From contig NZ_ATVQ01000001.1 in assembly GCF_000420805.1 (NCBI RefSeq), positions 372,001-436,000 on the forward strand: 64,000 bases of DNA. The letters run 5' to 3'. Of this stretch, positions 1-8,058 are shown in pieces. The position numbers and the translations under genes were made by a program. Source of the DNA: Yaniella halotolerans DSM 15476 (lineage in GTDB: Bacteria; Actinomycetota; Actinomycetes; Actinomycetales; Micrococcaceae). The notes under the pieces were generated by a model. That model was given only the letters and a program-made list of their open reading frames with translations. It did no database searches and was not told where the DNA came from. How positions within the stretch are numbered: position 1 is the first letter of the stretch; every line of letters starts with the position of its first letter.

Positions 1-691
1 CGACGGCGTTGAGTTCGCGCCGAACCGCCCCCGCGACACGAATCGATTCACCGGCTTGCACGGAATCAGCAATCCGCGCCGACATCCGGCCACGGAAACG
101 GCGCAACCGCCGAGCCCGTTGCCGTGCAATCTGCGCTAAAAACGGCATGAGCACCGCGGTGAGAGCCAACGGCACAGCCACGGCAATGGCAACCGGCAGA
201 TTGATAAACACCAGTGTCCCCAGTACCACAGCAACGAGCGGCAGCGCCGTCAACATGGGAACCAAACCCTGTGCGATCCAGTTGCGTACCGCCGTCAGGT
301 CATTGGACGCACGCGTAACGACAACGCCAAGCGAACGGTTCCCGATGTCATGGAGTGCCGCCGTGATCAGGCGACGCCGCTGCTCATACACGTAGTCTTG
401 GCCAAGATCTTCGGCCACCACGCGTTCGACCCAGCGGGCGAAGCCGATCCCCAGCACCGCTGCCGCAAGTCCCACCATGAGGGCCCACGGCGGATCCGGG
501 ACCGACGGTGTCCCCGAGGTCAACGGAACAGCCGATAACAATCCATCGACCATCAGGGCCATGGTCAGCGCCAAAACCGCTTGAACCACCCCGAGGACCA
601 ACAGCGCGATCAGCAAGAATCGACGTCGGCCCCGCCAAACTTTAGGCATGCGTAACCGTTGTTGGGGTGCTGCCTGTGCGGTAACTGTCAT
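1..691 (-). CDS. ABC exporter, transmembrane domain (partial)
   Basis: Reading the minus strand from an ATG at 691 gives an open frame that runs off the window start, so only about the first 230 residues are visible. It begins MTVTAQAAPQQRLRMPKVWR, followed by a strongly hydrophobic segment and further membrane helices. The later motif VVTRASNDLTAVRNWIAQGL is typical of the type I ABC exporter membrane domain (ABC_membrane family). The ATPase domain would lie outside the window. Its ATG overlaps the stop of the upstream P-loop gene as ATGA, which implies translational coupling and a shared job. The substrate cannot be inferred. Confidence 0.75.
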   Translation of the reverse strand, partial: MTVTAQAAPQQRLRMPKVWRGRRRFLLIALLVLGVVQAVLALTMALMVDGLLSAVPLTSGTPSVPDPPWALMVGLAAAVLGIGFARWVERVVAEDLGQDYVYEQRRRLITAALHDIGNRSLGVVVTRASNDLTAVRNWIAQGLVPMLTALPLVAVVLGTLVFINLPVAIAVAVPLALTAVLMPFLAQIARQRARRLRRFRGRMSARIADSVQAGESIRVAGAVRRELNAV

Positions 692-1821
692 GAACGCACC
701 AACAGGCCCGTGGCGCACTCGGGTTGTGTGAGATCAAAGGTTGGAATGACGGGGACATTATCGAGCACACCGCGAGCTTCCACGGTGGCCAGCGGTGAGG
801 AGGTCATCACACCGGAGGCTACCGCGACGCGCAAGCCGGCAGCCTGGAGCTCTTGTACTCCAGCCCGTGCACCGAGTGCATCCGAGGCAGCAAACACGAC
901 CTGGTCAACGGTCTGTTGGAAGAGCTCATCACGCAACAGCTGAGCGGTTTCTTCCTGGTAGATGCCGTCGGCAATTTCTACCACGACGACGTCACTATTG
1001 GCCTGCGCTAACTGCTGAACCACACCAACGGTCAGCGCTCGCAGCTGGGGCATGGCCAAGCGGAAGGTGGTGGGGTACCCGAAGTCAGTGAAGTCCATGA
1101 CGTGGTCGGCACCGGCGTCATGATAAATCATCGGGTCATTGCCCGCACCGGTTCCGGTAATTTTGCCCGCACCAACACTGCGACCCGATTGAGTCAGCCC
1201 GTTGATGAGACAGGCCATCGTCGTAGATTTTCCAGAGTTCATAGCGGTGCCCAACACAGCGATGACTTCTGGGCGGCGCTGGTCCGCCCCAGCCGCCGGT
1301 CCTTCGTCTAGCTCACCTGGGGTTTGGTACGGGGCAAATTGCGAAATATTGACGACGCCGTTGTGGTCGGCCAGCAAGCCGATCGGTTCAATCACCGTTG
1401 GGTCATCCATTTTCTCGTGCGATTCGGTCACAACCCCGGCAATGCCGCCGGCCGCTACCAGGTGGCAGGGTTCCAACGAATCTGGCACATGGGCGAGGAA
1501 CTGATCAGCTGCATACCGGTTGCCATACGCGAGCATAATCAGGGCGCCCTCAAACAGAATGGCTTTGCGCGATTCTGGAGTTTCGACGCGTTTGTGGTTC
1601 AGGATCTCGGTCACCCGGGCTATGACGACGTCCCCACTGCGCGGTACAACGGTTTCTCCGGAACGCAGATGAAAATCTGCTGGCCGTGCATCCATGGCGG
1701 CACCCACGAACCGCGTGGTGTAAGACGCCTGTACCCGGTGGGGCACGCTTGCGTGGGTTACCGGTAGCGGCATGGATTCGAGTTGCTGGGTAGGTGGTGG
1801 GGTCAGGGAAACTGTAGTCAT
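688..1821 (-). CDS. DUF1611-like P-loop NTPase
   Basis: This 377-residue protein has a clear Walker A, GTAMNSGKSTT, near its middle, followed by GKITGTGAGND and a VVVVEIADG strand. That is the SIMIBI/CobQ-like arrangement of the DUF1611 family. The N-terminal half is a separate uncharacterised domain. I chose the ATG at 1821 because GAAAGG lies just upstream; a longer in-frame start at 1887 lacks one. The stop overlaps the start of the ABC exporter gene. The family is known to bind nucleotide, but its reaction is not established. Pairing with an exporter suggests modification or energy-dependent handling of an exported small molecule, which is inference. Confidence 0.6.
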   Translation of the reverse strand: MTTVSLTPPPTQQLESMPLPVTHASVPHRVQASYTTRFVGAAMDARPADFHLRSGETVVPRSGDVVIARVTEILNHKRVETPESRKAILFEGALIMLAYGNRYAADQFLAHVPDSLEPCHLVAAGGIAGVVTESHEKMDDPTVIEPIGLLADHNGVVNISQFAPYQTPGELDEGPAAGADQRRPEVIAVLGTAMNSGKSTTMACLINGLTQSGRSVGAGKITGTGAGNDPMIYHDAGADHVMDFTDFGYPTTFRLAMPQLRALTVGVVQQLAQANSDVVVVEIADGIYQEETAQLLRDELFQQTVDQVVFAASDALGARAGVQELQAAGLRVAVASGVMTSSPLATVEARGVLDNVPVIPTFDLTQPECATGLLVRS

Positions 1822-1896
1822 GGTGGAGACCTTTCGTCCGTCGTGTTGAGGTGAGACCAGTTCAACAAGCCAACATGAGGTCTTCATGACGGCTGC

Positions 1897-1912
1897 ATGA
1901 GAAGCCTCTCAT
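1897..1912. promoter_or_regulatory. Inverted repeat upstream of the P-loop gene
   Basis: ATGAGA and TCTCAT face each other across four bases, 76 bases upstream of the P-loop gene start. The half-site matches the motif repeated at 2000-2026 and 5147-5186, so it is probably part of the same operator system. No regulator gene is visible next to it. Confidence 0.4.
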
Positions 1913-1999
1913 CAAACCCGGGGTTCGGCATGTTTACACGGGCCTAAACCGACCATCCGTCGAAAAGTTCACACAGAATTCACTGTCTTTGAAGACAAC

Positions 2000-2026
2000 T
2001 CTCAGCAAGGTCTCAAACGGTTCTCA
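2000..2026. promoter_or_regulatory. Three TCTCA direct repeats at 11-bp phase
   Basis: TCTCA begins at 2000, 2011 and 2022, exactly one helical turn apart. The array lies in the gap between the HTTM gene and the P-loop gene and slightly overlaps the HTTM stop. This spacing is the usual signature of a winged-helix (OmpR/SARP-type) activator binding in tandem. The motif recurs ahead of the FAD oxidoreductase gene at 5147-5186. Confidence 0.45.
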
Positions 2027-2923
2027 GCGAAGTTGTGACCCAACCGGAAAATACGGGACATACGATACCCCGGACGTGTTGTAGGGAAACTTGATGCCCA
2101 TGATGTACCGGATGCCTAAGTGCATACTCCAGGCCGCAACGGAAAAGACCTGACCCCAGCGCCGGTTCACCAATGACAGCGGCGCGCCAAGCTCAACGAC
2201 CAGCGCTCCCACCCCCGCCAGGGTAAAGAGACCGCGAGCGTTATACAGGCGCCGAGCCGCTTCTGGGGCTTGGGTCCCGAAGACTTCTTTTCGCACCGCA
2301 TCTGCTGCGATTTGGTCGCGCAGCGTGTTCCCGGCGGCCCACTGCCACCCCTGGGGACTCCGCACTTTTGCCACCCCGGAGATAACATAGACCGCACAGG
2401 TCGCAATGTTCATGGCCGTCGGAATCCCACCGTATTCTCGGTCAAAGCGTTGCGGGGTCAACGTTTTATCCCGGACGATCGCATCAACGGATAGGGCATC
2501 CGCACTATGTGTCACGCCCAACACCAGCTGGTGCATCAATGCCATGTTGTCATTGTGCAGAATCATTCCCCACGAGTTCCGATAGCTCAGCGTCCAGAGC
2601 TGCAACGCAGCATTCACGGGGCCGCTGACGCGGTGGGCGATACCGAGCGTCGCAACAATATTGGTGACCTGGGCGGCATCGTACACAGCGTTTGCAACGT
2701 TCGGCGGCAACGGCCGACGCAACACACGGACCGGGCCAACCGGAGCAAACTGTGATGCATCTTGACGGTTGAGTTTATGGAACATCGACCGACGACGCAG
2801 GTTATTCCAGATCGTGAAAGCACCGGTCGTCAATCGCAACGCTGCCGGGCGCACCGGTTGTGCAGCAGGACGAAGTCTCTGGGCTACCCGGTAGAGCAAG
2901 CTGGAGGTATCTCGTGGTTTCAT
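2024..2923 (-). CDS. HTTM-domain integral membrane protein
   Basis: The protein has 299 residues and several membrane segments. The stretch around RNSWGMILHNDNMALMHQL, with the later helices TAMNIATCAVYVISGVAKV and LFTLAGVGALVVELGAPL, matches the HTTM domain (horizontally transferred transmembrane, related to vitamin-K-dependent gamma-carboxylase). It starts ATG at 2923, overlapping the stop of the preceding gene by four bases (ATGA). It is the last of three tightly linked genes with an unknown protein and a phytoene-desaturase-like oxidase. The catalytic role of bacterial HTTM proteins is mostly unknown; a lipid, quinone or carotenoid-like substrate would fit the neighbour, which is inference. 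Confidence 0.7.
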   Translation of the reverse strand: MKPRDTSSLLYRVAQRLRPAAQPVRPAALRLTTGAFTIWNNLRRRSMFHKLNRQDASQFAPVGPVRVLRRPLPPNVANAVYDAAQVTNIVATLGIAHRVSGPVNAALQLWTLSYRNSWGMILHNDNMALMHQLVLGVTHSADALSVDAIVRDKTLTPQRFDREYGGIPTAMNIATCAVYVISGVAKVRSPQGWQWAAGNTLRDQIAADAVRKEVFGTQAPEAARRLYNARGLFTLAGVGALVVELGAPLSLVNRRWGQVFSVAAWSMHLGIRYIMGIKFPYNTSGVSYVPYFPVGSQLR

Positions 2924-3534
2924 TTTGTTGGTTCCTCTACACGTTCAGCGAATCCGCCCACCACACAGCGAGCGCGTACGGTTTCCTCTTTGGGCAGACT
3001 CGGCTGCTCGCCAGTGGCAAAGTAGTCATCAAAGATAAAGCGGCTGCGCACCACCAATACTTCAACCACGGCGGCTTCACGACGACGTCGGATAGCTCCC
3101 GGAGACGATCCGTTCAACCGCCCCTGTCGATGTTCTGCGGCTAACGAATCGGCATAGCGTTGTGCGATGGCTGCGGCGTGACCACGGCGGACTCCCCGGG
3201 CGACCTGTTTCCGAACCTGGTTGACTCCGCCGGCCCCGTAGTGCCGGTGGTGCAAGCAGATCCGTTCACCGTCGGCGGTGATCCCGACCACGTGGGGAAC
3301 GATGATGCGCCCTTTGCGATCGGTCGAGAACATCGGATAGGTCGACAGTGGGAAAGAGTCCCGTTTGAATTTGGCGCGCCGGACCTGTTTCGGGGTACCG
3401 ACGTAGTGACGCAAAGGGGCAAGGAGCACCCCGGCAAAAGCCACATAGCCAGCAAGCGCCCAGAGATCTCGTGGAGTAACAGGCACGGCAGTATCAGGTT
3501 TTGGTGCAGAACAGTGTGAGTGAGAGATGAACAT
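2920..3534 (-). CDS. Conserved protein of unknown function linked to HTTM
   Basis: This 204-residue protein has one probable membrane segment near residues 25-45 (LWALAGYVAFAGVLLAPL). A basic soluble region follows, containing FPLSTYPMFSTDRKG and ICLHHRHYGAGGVNQVRK. I chose the ATG at 3534, which has GGAAGG six bases upstream; a longer in-frame extension to 3705 would run into the FAD gene. It sits 19 bases after the FAD oxidoreductase and overlaps the HTTM gene by ATGA, so all three are probably translated together. I do not recognise a family. The paired histidines HHRHY suggest metal or cofactor binding, but this is only a guess. Confidence 0.65.
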   Translation of the reverse strand: MFISHSHCSAPKPDTAVPVTPRDLWALAGYVAFAGVLLAPLRHYVGTPKQVRRAKFKRDSFPLSTYPMFSTDRKGRIIVPHVVGITADGERICLHHRHYGAGGVNQVRKQVARGVRRGHAAAIAQRYADSLAAEHRQGRLNGSSPGAIRRRREAAVVEVLVVRSRFIFDDYFATGEQPSLPKEETVRARCVVGGFAERVEEPTK

Positions 3535-3553
3535 GTGGCCTTCCGTCGATGGG

Positions 3554-5065
3554 TCAGTCGGTGAAGTCTTGAGTAACCGCCTGCGCCGCCCACGCTCCGG
3601 GCATGCCGTGCACCCCAGCACCGGGCGGGGTGGACGACGAGGCCATATACAACCGGGCTGTATGGTTCGCCGAACCACGCGATTGTGGGATGCGGTAGGG
3701 GCCAAAGGTCAGCCCGGGTCGAAGCAGTGCTTGGCTTCCGGTCATGGCACCCCCGGCGACATCACCCCCGATGAGATTGGGATTCCAGGCTGCTAAGTCT
3801 GCCGGGGAGGTTTCAACCTGCTTGAGCACTCGTTGTTGGAATCCCGGTGCAAAACGTTCGATTTGGTTCATGATCAATCCCGCGATTTCCCCTGGCCTGG
3901 ATTCCCGATAGCCGTGGGGCACATGCGCATACGTCCACACCACGGTTTTGCCAGCCGCGGCACCAGTGGCTCGGGTGGGATCAGCTGCATGTTGTTGACA
4001 GACCATGACGAATGGATAGCGCGGGAGGCGTCCGGCGGCGACGTCGGCCTCTGCCCGGATCAATTCTCGGCTGCCGCCCACCACGTGGACAGTTCCGGCC
4101 CCTGCGACGGCAGGATTAGTCCAGGGGATCGGACCGTCGAGGAGAAAATCGACTTTGAAGGCTGCGGTGCCGTAGCGCCAGTTGTTTAGACGTCGTCGAG
4201 TTGGGCGTGAAAGCTGTGACCCGGCGTCATCGGCGGTGTCGGTGAGCCGGACGACTTGTGCCGGGGTGAGATTGAGGATGATAGCGTCGGCCGTCGGCAA
4301 ATCGGCCAGGCTGGTCACCTCCTGGTTCAGATGCACCTGTCCGCCGTGCGCACGTAAAACAGAAAGCAAAGCCTCCACCAGTTGTCCGGTACCACCGCGG
4401 ACCACGGGCCAACCCCGGCTCATACCCAGCGCCCCGAACAATAGACCAAAGGCACCGGTGAAGGGCATGGTCAAAGGAACGATCGCGTGGGCTGCGGAAC
4501 CCAAAAAGAGTGCACGCGCGGCTTCAGTGGAAAAAGCTGAGTTCACGACCCAGGACGCGGGTGCTGCAGCGACCGGTCCGAAGCGTGCCATACGTAGCGG
4601 GTGCGGAGGAACTCGCAACATGGGGCCCAACAGGTTACGGAGATGCTCGTCAATATGTTCGATGACATGACCGTGAATACTACGCCACCGAGCAGCGTCT
4701 GGCCCCAGACCCTGCGCCGTCATTTCAACATCCCGATGCAATACGGCGGCTTCACCGTGCGGTAATGGGTGGGCCATCGGGACCTCGGGGTGGACCCATT
4801 CCAGCCCATGCGAGGTCAGGTCCAGGTTACGAAACACCGGACTTGCGACACCAAACGGATGCCCGGCCGCGCCGAGATCAACGACCGTGCCGAGACCAAG
4901 GGTATCCGCAGATGCTGCAGCGCCACCGGGATGCGCATTGCGTTCATATACGTCGACCTGCCACCCTGCTCGGGCGAGTAATGCAGCGGAGGTGAGCCCG
5001 TTGGGACCGGACCCGACCACAATGGCACGACGGCCGTGGTTGCTGGAACGCGAGTGGATCGGCAT
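3554..5065 (-). CDS. Phytoene-desaturase-like NAD(P)/FAD oxidoreductase
   Basis: The protein has 503 residues. The N-terminal RAIVVGSGPNGLTSAALLAR followed by VDVYERNAHPGGAAAS is a canonical FAD-binding Rossmann site with the conserved glutamate and GG. The C-terminal GAGVHGMPGAWAAQAV is the second FAD contact typical of amine-oxidase/phytoene-desaturase relatives. The start at 5065 is preceded by AAAGGAAA. It is the first gene of the three-gene set with an unknown protein and HTTM. No crtB, crtE or cyclase gene lies nearby, so classical carotenoid synthesis is not supported. The substrate is unknown, probably a hydrophobic polyene, quinone or lipid. Four phased ATGAG repeats lie 82-121 bases upstream. 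Confidence 0.75.
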   Translation of the reverse strand: MPIHSRSSNHGRRAIVVGSGPNGLTSAALLARAGWQVDVYERNAHPGGAAASADTLGLGTVVDLGAAGHPFGVASPVFRNLDLTSHGLEWVHPEVPMAHPLPHGEAAVLHRDVEMTAQGLGPDAARWRSIHGHVIEHIDEHLRNLLGPMLRVPPHPLRMARFGPVAAAPASWVVNSAFSTEAARALFLGSAAHAIVPLTMPFTGAFGLLFGALGMSRGWPVVRGGTGQLVEALLSVLRAHGGQVHLNQEVTSLADLPTADAIILNLTPAQVVRLTDTADDAGSQLSRPTRRRLNNWRYGTAAFKVDFLLDGPIPWTNPAVAGAGTVHVVGGSRELIRAEADVAAGRLPRYPFVMVCQQHAADPTRATGAAAGKTVVWTYAHVPHGYRESRPGEIAGLIMNQIERFAPGFQQRVLKQVETSPADLAAWNPNLIGGDVAGGAMTGSQALLRPGLTFGPYRIPQSRGSANHTARLYMASSSTPPGAGVHGMPGAWAAQAVTQDFTD

Positions 5066-5146
5066 ATCGGTTTCCTTTTGTAGTGCGACACCATCAGGTT
5101 ACGGGGCACCCATCACGTGCTGGTGTTTCTATCGTCGGCCAGACAC

Positions 5147-5186
5147 ATGAGAACACTATGAGCTCCTGATGAGAAGGCGATGAGAA
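5147..5186. promoter_or_regulatory. Four ATGAG direct repeats at exact 11-bp phase
   Basis: ATGAGAA, ATGAGCT, ATGAGAA and ATGAGAA begin at 5147, 5158, 5169 and 5180. They lie upstream of the FAD/HTTM operon and downstream of the glycosylase gene. Exact 11-base phasing on one strand points to cooperative binding of a winged-helix regulator. The core is the same as at 1897-1912 and 2000-2026. Confidence 0.5.
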
Positions 5187-5204
5187 TGACGACGTCGGCA
5201 ATCT

Positions 5205-5849
5205 TCAACGGCTTTTACCGGGTGTTTGTAGCTGGTCCCAGTATGTAGCCCAGCCACCCACTGCCGTTGCACGTTTGCCGGCCTCCACGATCAGACCGTG
5301 AAATCGTTGGAGCTCAGATACGGTGAATTTGGCGTCTACGACACGGGACGATAAGGCTCGCCTGGTTGGTTCATACCCTTTGGGTGGCTCATGGCCTGCG
5401 GCGGCTAACATTCTGCGAGCATAGGTATCCCAGATAAACACGGGACGGTCGTAGGTGTAGAGCAACATATCGTCAGCGGTTTCTGGACCAACGCCTTTGA
5501 TCGACGTGAGCTCCGCGCGCAGTGTCTGAGTTGCTATCAGATGGGCGGTTTCATGGTTGGTAAGAAACCACGTGGCAAAGTTTTTCAGGTAAGCAGCTTT
5601 GGCATTCATAAACCCCGCGGGCCGGATCAGGTTTTTCAGCTCGTCTACATCAATGCGAGCGATCGCTTCGGCGCAGAGCTGGTCTGACCTTTGTAGCGCG
5701 CGGGTCGCTTGTTCCACGTTGATCCACGCGGTGTTTTGGGTCAGGATTGCGCCGACACCGATCTCAAAGTCAGTGTCGGCTGGCCACCATGTGCCCGGCT
5801 CAACATGTGCATCGAGCAATTCGTAGAGCTGACGAAACGACATACTCAT
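5205..5849 (-). CDS. HhH-GPD DNA glycosylase, MagIII/endonuclease III-like
   Basis: A 214-residue protein of the helix-hairpin-helix GPD superfamily. The hairpin is IKGVGPETADDMLLY, followed by PVFIWDTYARR, which holds the catalytic aspartate. Where bifunctional endonuclease III has lysine in GVGRKTA, this protein has PE, and there is no C-terminal four-cysteine iron-sulfur loop. It is therefore expected to be a monofunctional base-excision glycosylase, as in Helicobacter MagIII-type 3-methyladenine glycosylases. The start is uncertain: ATG at 5849 is used, a TTG at 5855 has better spacing to GAGGGG, and a longer frame reaches 5888. It is probably transcribed alone. Confidence 0.7.
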   Translation of the reverse strand: MSMSFRQLYELLDAHVEPGTWWPADTDFEIGVGAILTQNTAWINVEQATRALQRSDQLCAEAIARIDVDELKNLIRPAGFMNAKAAYLKNFATWFLTNHETAHLIATQTLRAELTSIKGVGPETADDMLLYTYDRPVFIWDTYARRMLAAAGHEPPKGYEPTRRALSSRVVDAKFTVSELQRFHGLIVEAGKRATAVGGWATYWDQLQTPGKSR

Positions 5850-6027
5850 GGACAAAAACGTTCCCCTCAGACAGCTCCATACTGTCAAATACGTATTCTA
5901 AACCTCAGCGGACCCGTTTCTACCGTACTCTGGATGAGCACACCGAATAAACATGATGTGCCCTACTCTGTTGTTTTTATGAAATACCAAACACGGTGTT
6001 CGTTGTCTTAAAGGTTGAGGTCTTCCG

Positions 6028-7176
6028 GTGCGAAAAAGTCGCGTCATAAGTATTTTTGGTGCCGCGCTCGCGGTGCTTCTCCTGAGTCTTTGGCTGACTC
6101 CACGTGCCGAGGCTTCGACAGTGATGAGAGTAGTCGATGGGGACACACTTGTCGTTGAAATCAACGGTGAAGAAGAAACGATTCGACTCCTCAACGTTGA
6201 TGCTCCAGAAACCAGCCATCCAAGCAAACAAGACCAATGTCTCGGTGCCGAAGCAACACAGTGGCTTACCGAACGGTTACCCGCTGGGACAGAGTTAGAG
6301 CTGGAATTCGATCATGAGAAATACGACCGTTACGGAAGGACTCTGGCCGCCGTATACGCAGACGGTTCACTAATCAATGCCGAACTCGCATCTGAGGGCC
6401 TCGGTATTCCCAAGACCTATGGGAAAAACGATACATTCCGTTCTCAAGTTGATGCCGCACACTCGAATGCAAAGTCAGCGCAAAAGGGCCTATTCGATGA
6501 AGACATCGACTGCACCATAGCGGCTCAGCAACAAACACTGGAAGGTCTCGTCGACCAGCTACCAAGCGTGCCAGATGACGCAGATCCTACAGCAGCTGTC
6601 GAAGAAGCCACGAGTATCAGCGAACAAATCGATTCCCTGGCCGAGACCTTGGAGAGTGGACAATTAGCTTCAGCAGGTCTGGCAATCTATGATACTCAGA
6701 CTTTCGCCAGCACGCTTTCAAACCTTCAAGCTGATGCAGCACGCGCTGTAGCCAAAAGCCAGCGTCGAGTAACTGATCTCGAATCAGCGCTCGAGGATTG
6801 GGAAGCCGAACAGGAACGTATCAAGAAAGAAAAAGCGGAGAAAGCACGCGCTGAAGCCGAGGCTGAAGAACAAGCGCAGCAGCAAGAGCAGCAAACGCCT
6901 AAACCTGTTTCACCGCAACCGGCACCAGCTCCTCGGCCTACACAAAATCAGGCACCCCAGCAGCCGGTACCACCAGCCCAAAGGCCTAGTACTCCCCAGA
7001 CTCGGACGCCGGCCCCTCCTCCGGCTCCTGCTCCAGAACCGAAACCCACGAAAACGCCTAATAAAAAATCATCGTGCGTGCCGTATGGTCCCGAAATCTC
7101 TTATGCAAATGATGGTGGCTACACCGGCCTACGGTACGGGATGCCAGGCGGCAAGACGTTCCGCAAATGTAGCTAG
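6028..7176 (+). CDS. Secreted staphylococcal-nuclease-like protein with long tail
   Basis: This 382-residue protein starts at a GTG preceded by GGTTGAGG. A signal peptide covers about residues 1-29 (LAVLLLSLWLTPRAEAS). Residues 30-150 form an SNase domain: VDGDTLVV, IRLLNVDAPE and YDRYGRTLA carry the usual aspartate, arginine and glutamate positions. Next comes a helical region with a charged lysine/glutamate/alanine stretch, then a proline/glutamine-rich linker. The end is a small domain bounded by cysteines (SCVPYGPEISYAND to FRKCS). It is probably an extracellular or wall-associated nuclease. The tail may bind the envelope; I do not recognise the last domain with certainty. Confidence 0.75.
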   Translation: MRKSRVISIFGAALAVLLLSLWLTPRAEASTVMRVVDGDTLVVEINGEEETIRLLNVDAPETSHPSKQDQCLGAEATQWLTERLPAGTELELEFDHEKYDRYGRTLAAVYADGSLINAELASEGLGIPKTYGKNDTFRSQVDAAHSNAKSAQKGLFDEDIDCTIAAQQQTLEGLVDQLPSVPDDADPTAAVEEATSISEQIDSLAETLESGQLASAGLAIYDTQTFASTLSNLQADAARAVAKSQRRVTDLESALEDWEAEQERIKKEKAEKARAEAEAEEQAQQQEQQTPKPVSPQPAPAPRPTQNQAPQQPVPPAQRPSTPQTRTPAPPPAPAPEPKPTKTPNKKSSCVPYGPEISYANDGGYTGLRYGMPGGKTFRKCS

Positions 7177-7223
7177 CTCTCATAAGCCGGAAGGGTCAGA
7201 CAGAAGCATTCCGGCCCCAGTCG

Positions 7224-8036
7224 CTAGCCGACGGATTTGGAGAACACTTTCTCCCGCGGAGTGATAATCAACGACGAGAAGGTCACGGTCTCGTCATACA
7301 CATCGACGACGGTTGCCCACCCGTCCCCCATGCCCGTCAGCGTGATGTCTTCGGCCAACAGATCAAAGTTGTAGGACGCTGCACCAGATACCCACACCGG
7401 AATGTGACCGAGCGTGCCGGCGATCTGGTGGTGATAGTGACCGGTCAGGATCGCTCGCACATCGCTGGACTTGATGATCTCGTAGAGCTCATCGGCGTTT
7501 TGCAAGCCTGAGCCGCGTTGCGAAAGCGTCGTCGAAGGGATCGGCGGGTGGTGTGTGACCACTAGTGTGCCGTGCTCAGCAGGTTCTGCCAGCACCTTGT
7601 CAAGCCAGCTGAGTTGTTCCACCGTCAGGTGTCCGTGGTGCCGCCCTACACCGTGAGAGTCCAATCCTATGATGCGTAGCCCCTGGACGTCGTGCACGGT
7701 ATCCCCGAGTTCAGGGCCAGCAGCGGTCTTTGCCGGGTTAAACGCTGTGCCCACTGAATCAATGGGATCGTGGTTACCGCCGACAGCAATAAACGGAATG
7801 CCTAATTGGTCTTGAAAGTGACCGAAGTATGCAGCGGCGTCATCATGGACGTGATGATTTCGCTGACCGATGTCGCCAGACAGGATGACAGCGGCCGGGT
7901 TAAATTTCAGAATCTGATCCAGGGTTTCCCGCATGCGCGTTGGAGTATCAAGCACTTTTCGAAGGAGCTTGCCCTCTTCTACCAGGTGCAGATCAGAAAG
8001 CTGAATGAGGCGGAGTGTAGGAGAGACTGTGGTCAT
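7224..8036 (-). CDS. Metallophosphoesterase (CpdA-like)
   Basis: The protein has 270 residues with the calcineurin-like motifs in order: LSDLHL, ILSGDIGQRN, VGGNHDP, VVTHHPP and LTGHYHHQ. These supply the two-metal site. The arrangement and length match the 3',5'-cyclic-nucleotide phosphodiesterase CpdA/Icc group, although the in vivo substrate is unproved. The start ATG at 8036 gives the sequence MTTVSPTLRLIQLSDLH; the frame is open further upstream, but that would overlap the lipoprotein gene. It lies 22 bases after that gene on the same strand, so it may be cotranscribed with the copper locus. Confidence 0.75.
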   Translation of the reverse strand: MTTVSPTLRLIQLSDLHLVEEGKLLRKVLDTPTRMRETLDQILKFNPAAVILSGDIGQRNHHVHDDAAAYFGHFQDQLGIPFIAVGGNHDPIDSVGTAFNPAKTAAGPELGDTVHDVQGLRIIGLDSHGVGRHHGHLTVEQLSWLDKVLAEPAEHGTLVVTHHPPIPSTTLSQRGSGLQNADELYEIIKSSDVRAILTGHYHHQIAGTLGHIPVWVSGAASYNFDLLAEDITLTGMGDGWATVVDVYDETVTFSSLIITPREKVFSKSVG

Positions 8037-8058
8037 GGGATTAATACTAACGGCCCTT

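Noticed and set aside
3535-3705. N-terminal extension of the unknown HTTM-linked protein
   Set aside because: It would overlap the FAD gene and lacks a ribosome site; the ATG at 3534 has one.
5883-5888. A TTGACA -35 box for the glycosylase gene
   Set aside because: No acceptable -10 sequence lies at the right distance.
7186-7215. A terminator after the nuclease gene
   Set aside because: A 7-bp GCCGGAA/TTCCGGC stem exists, but the loop is 16 bases and there is no T-run.
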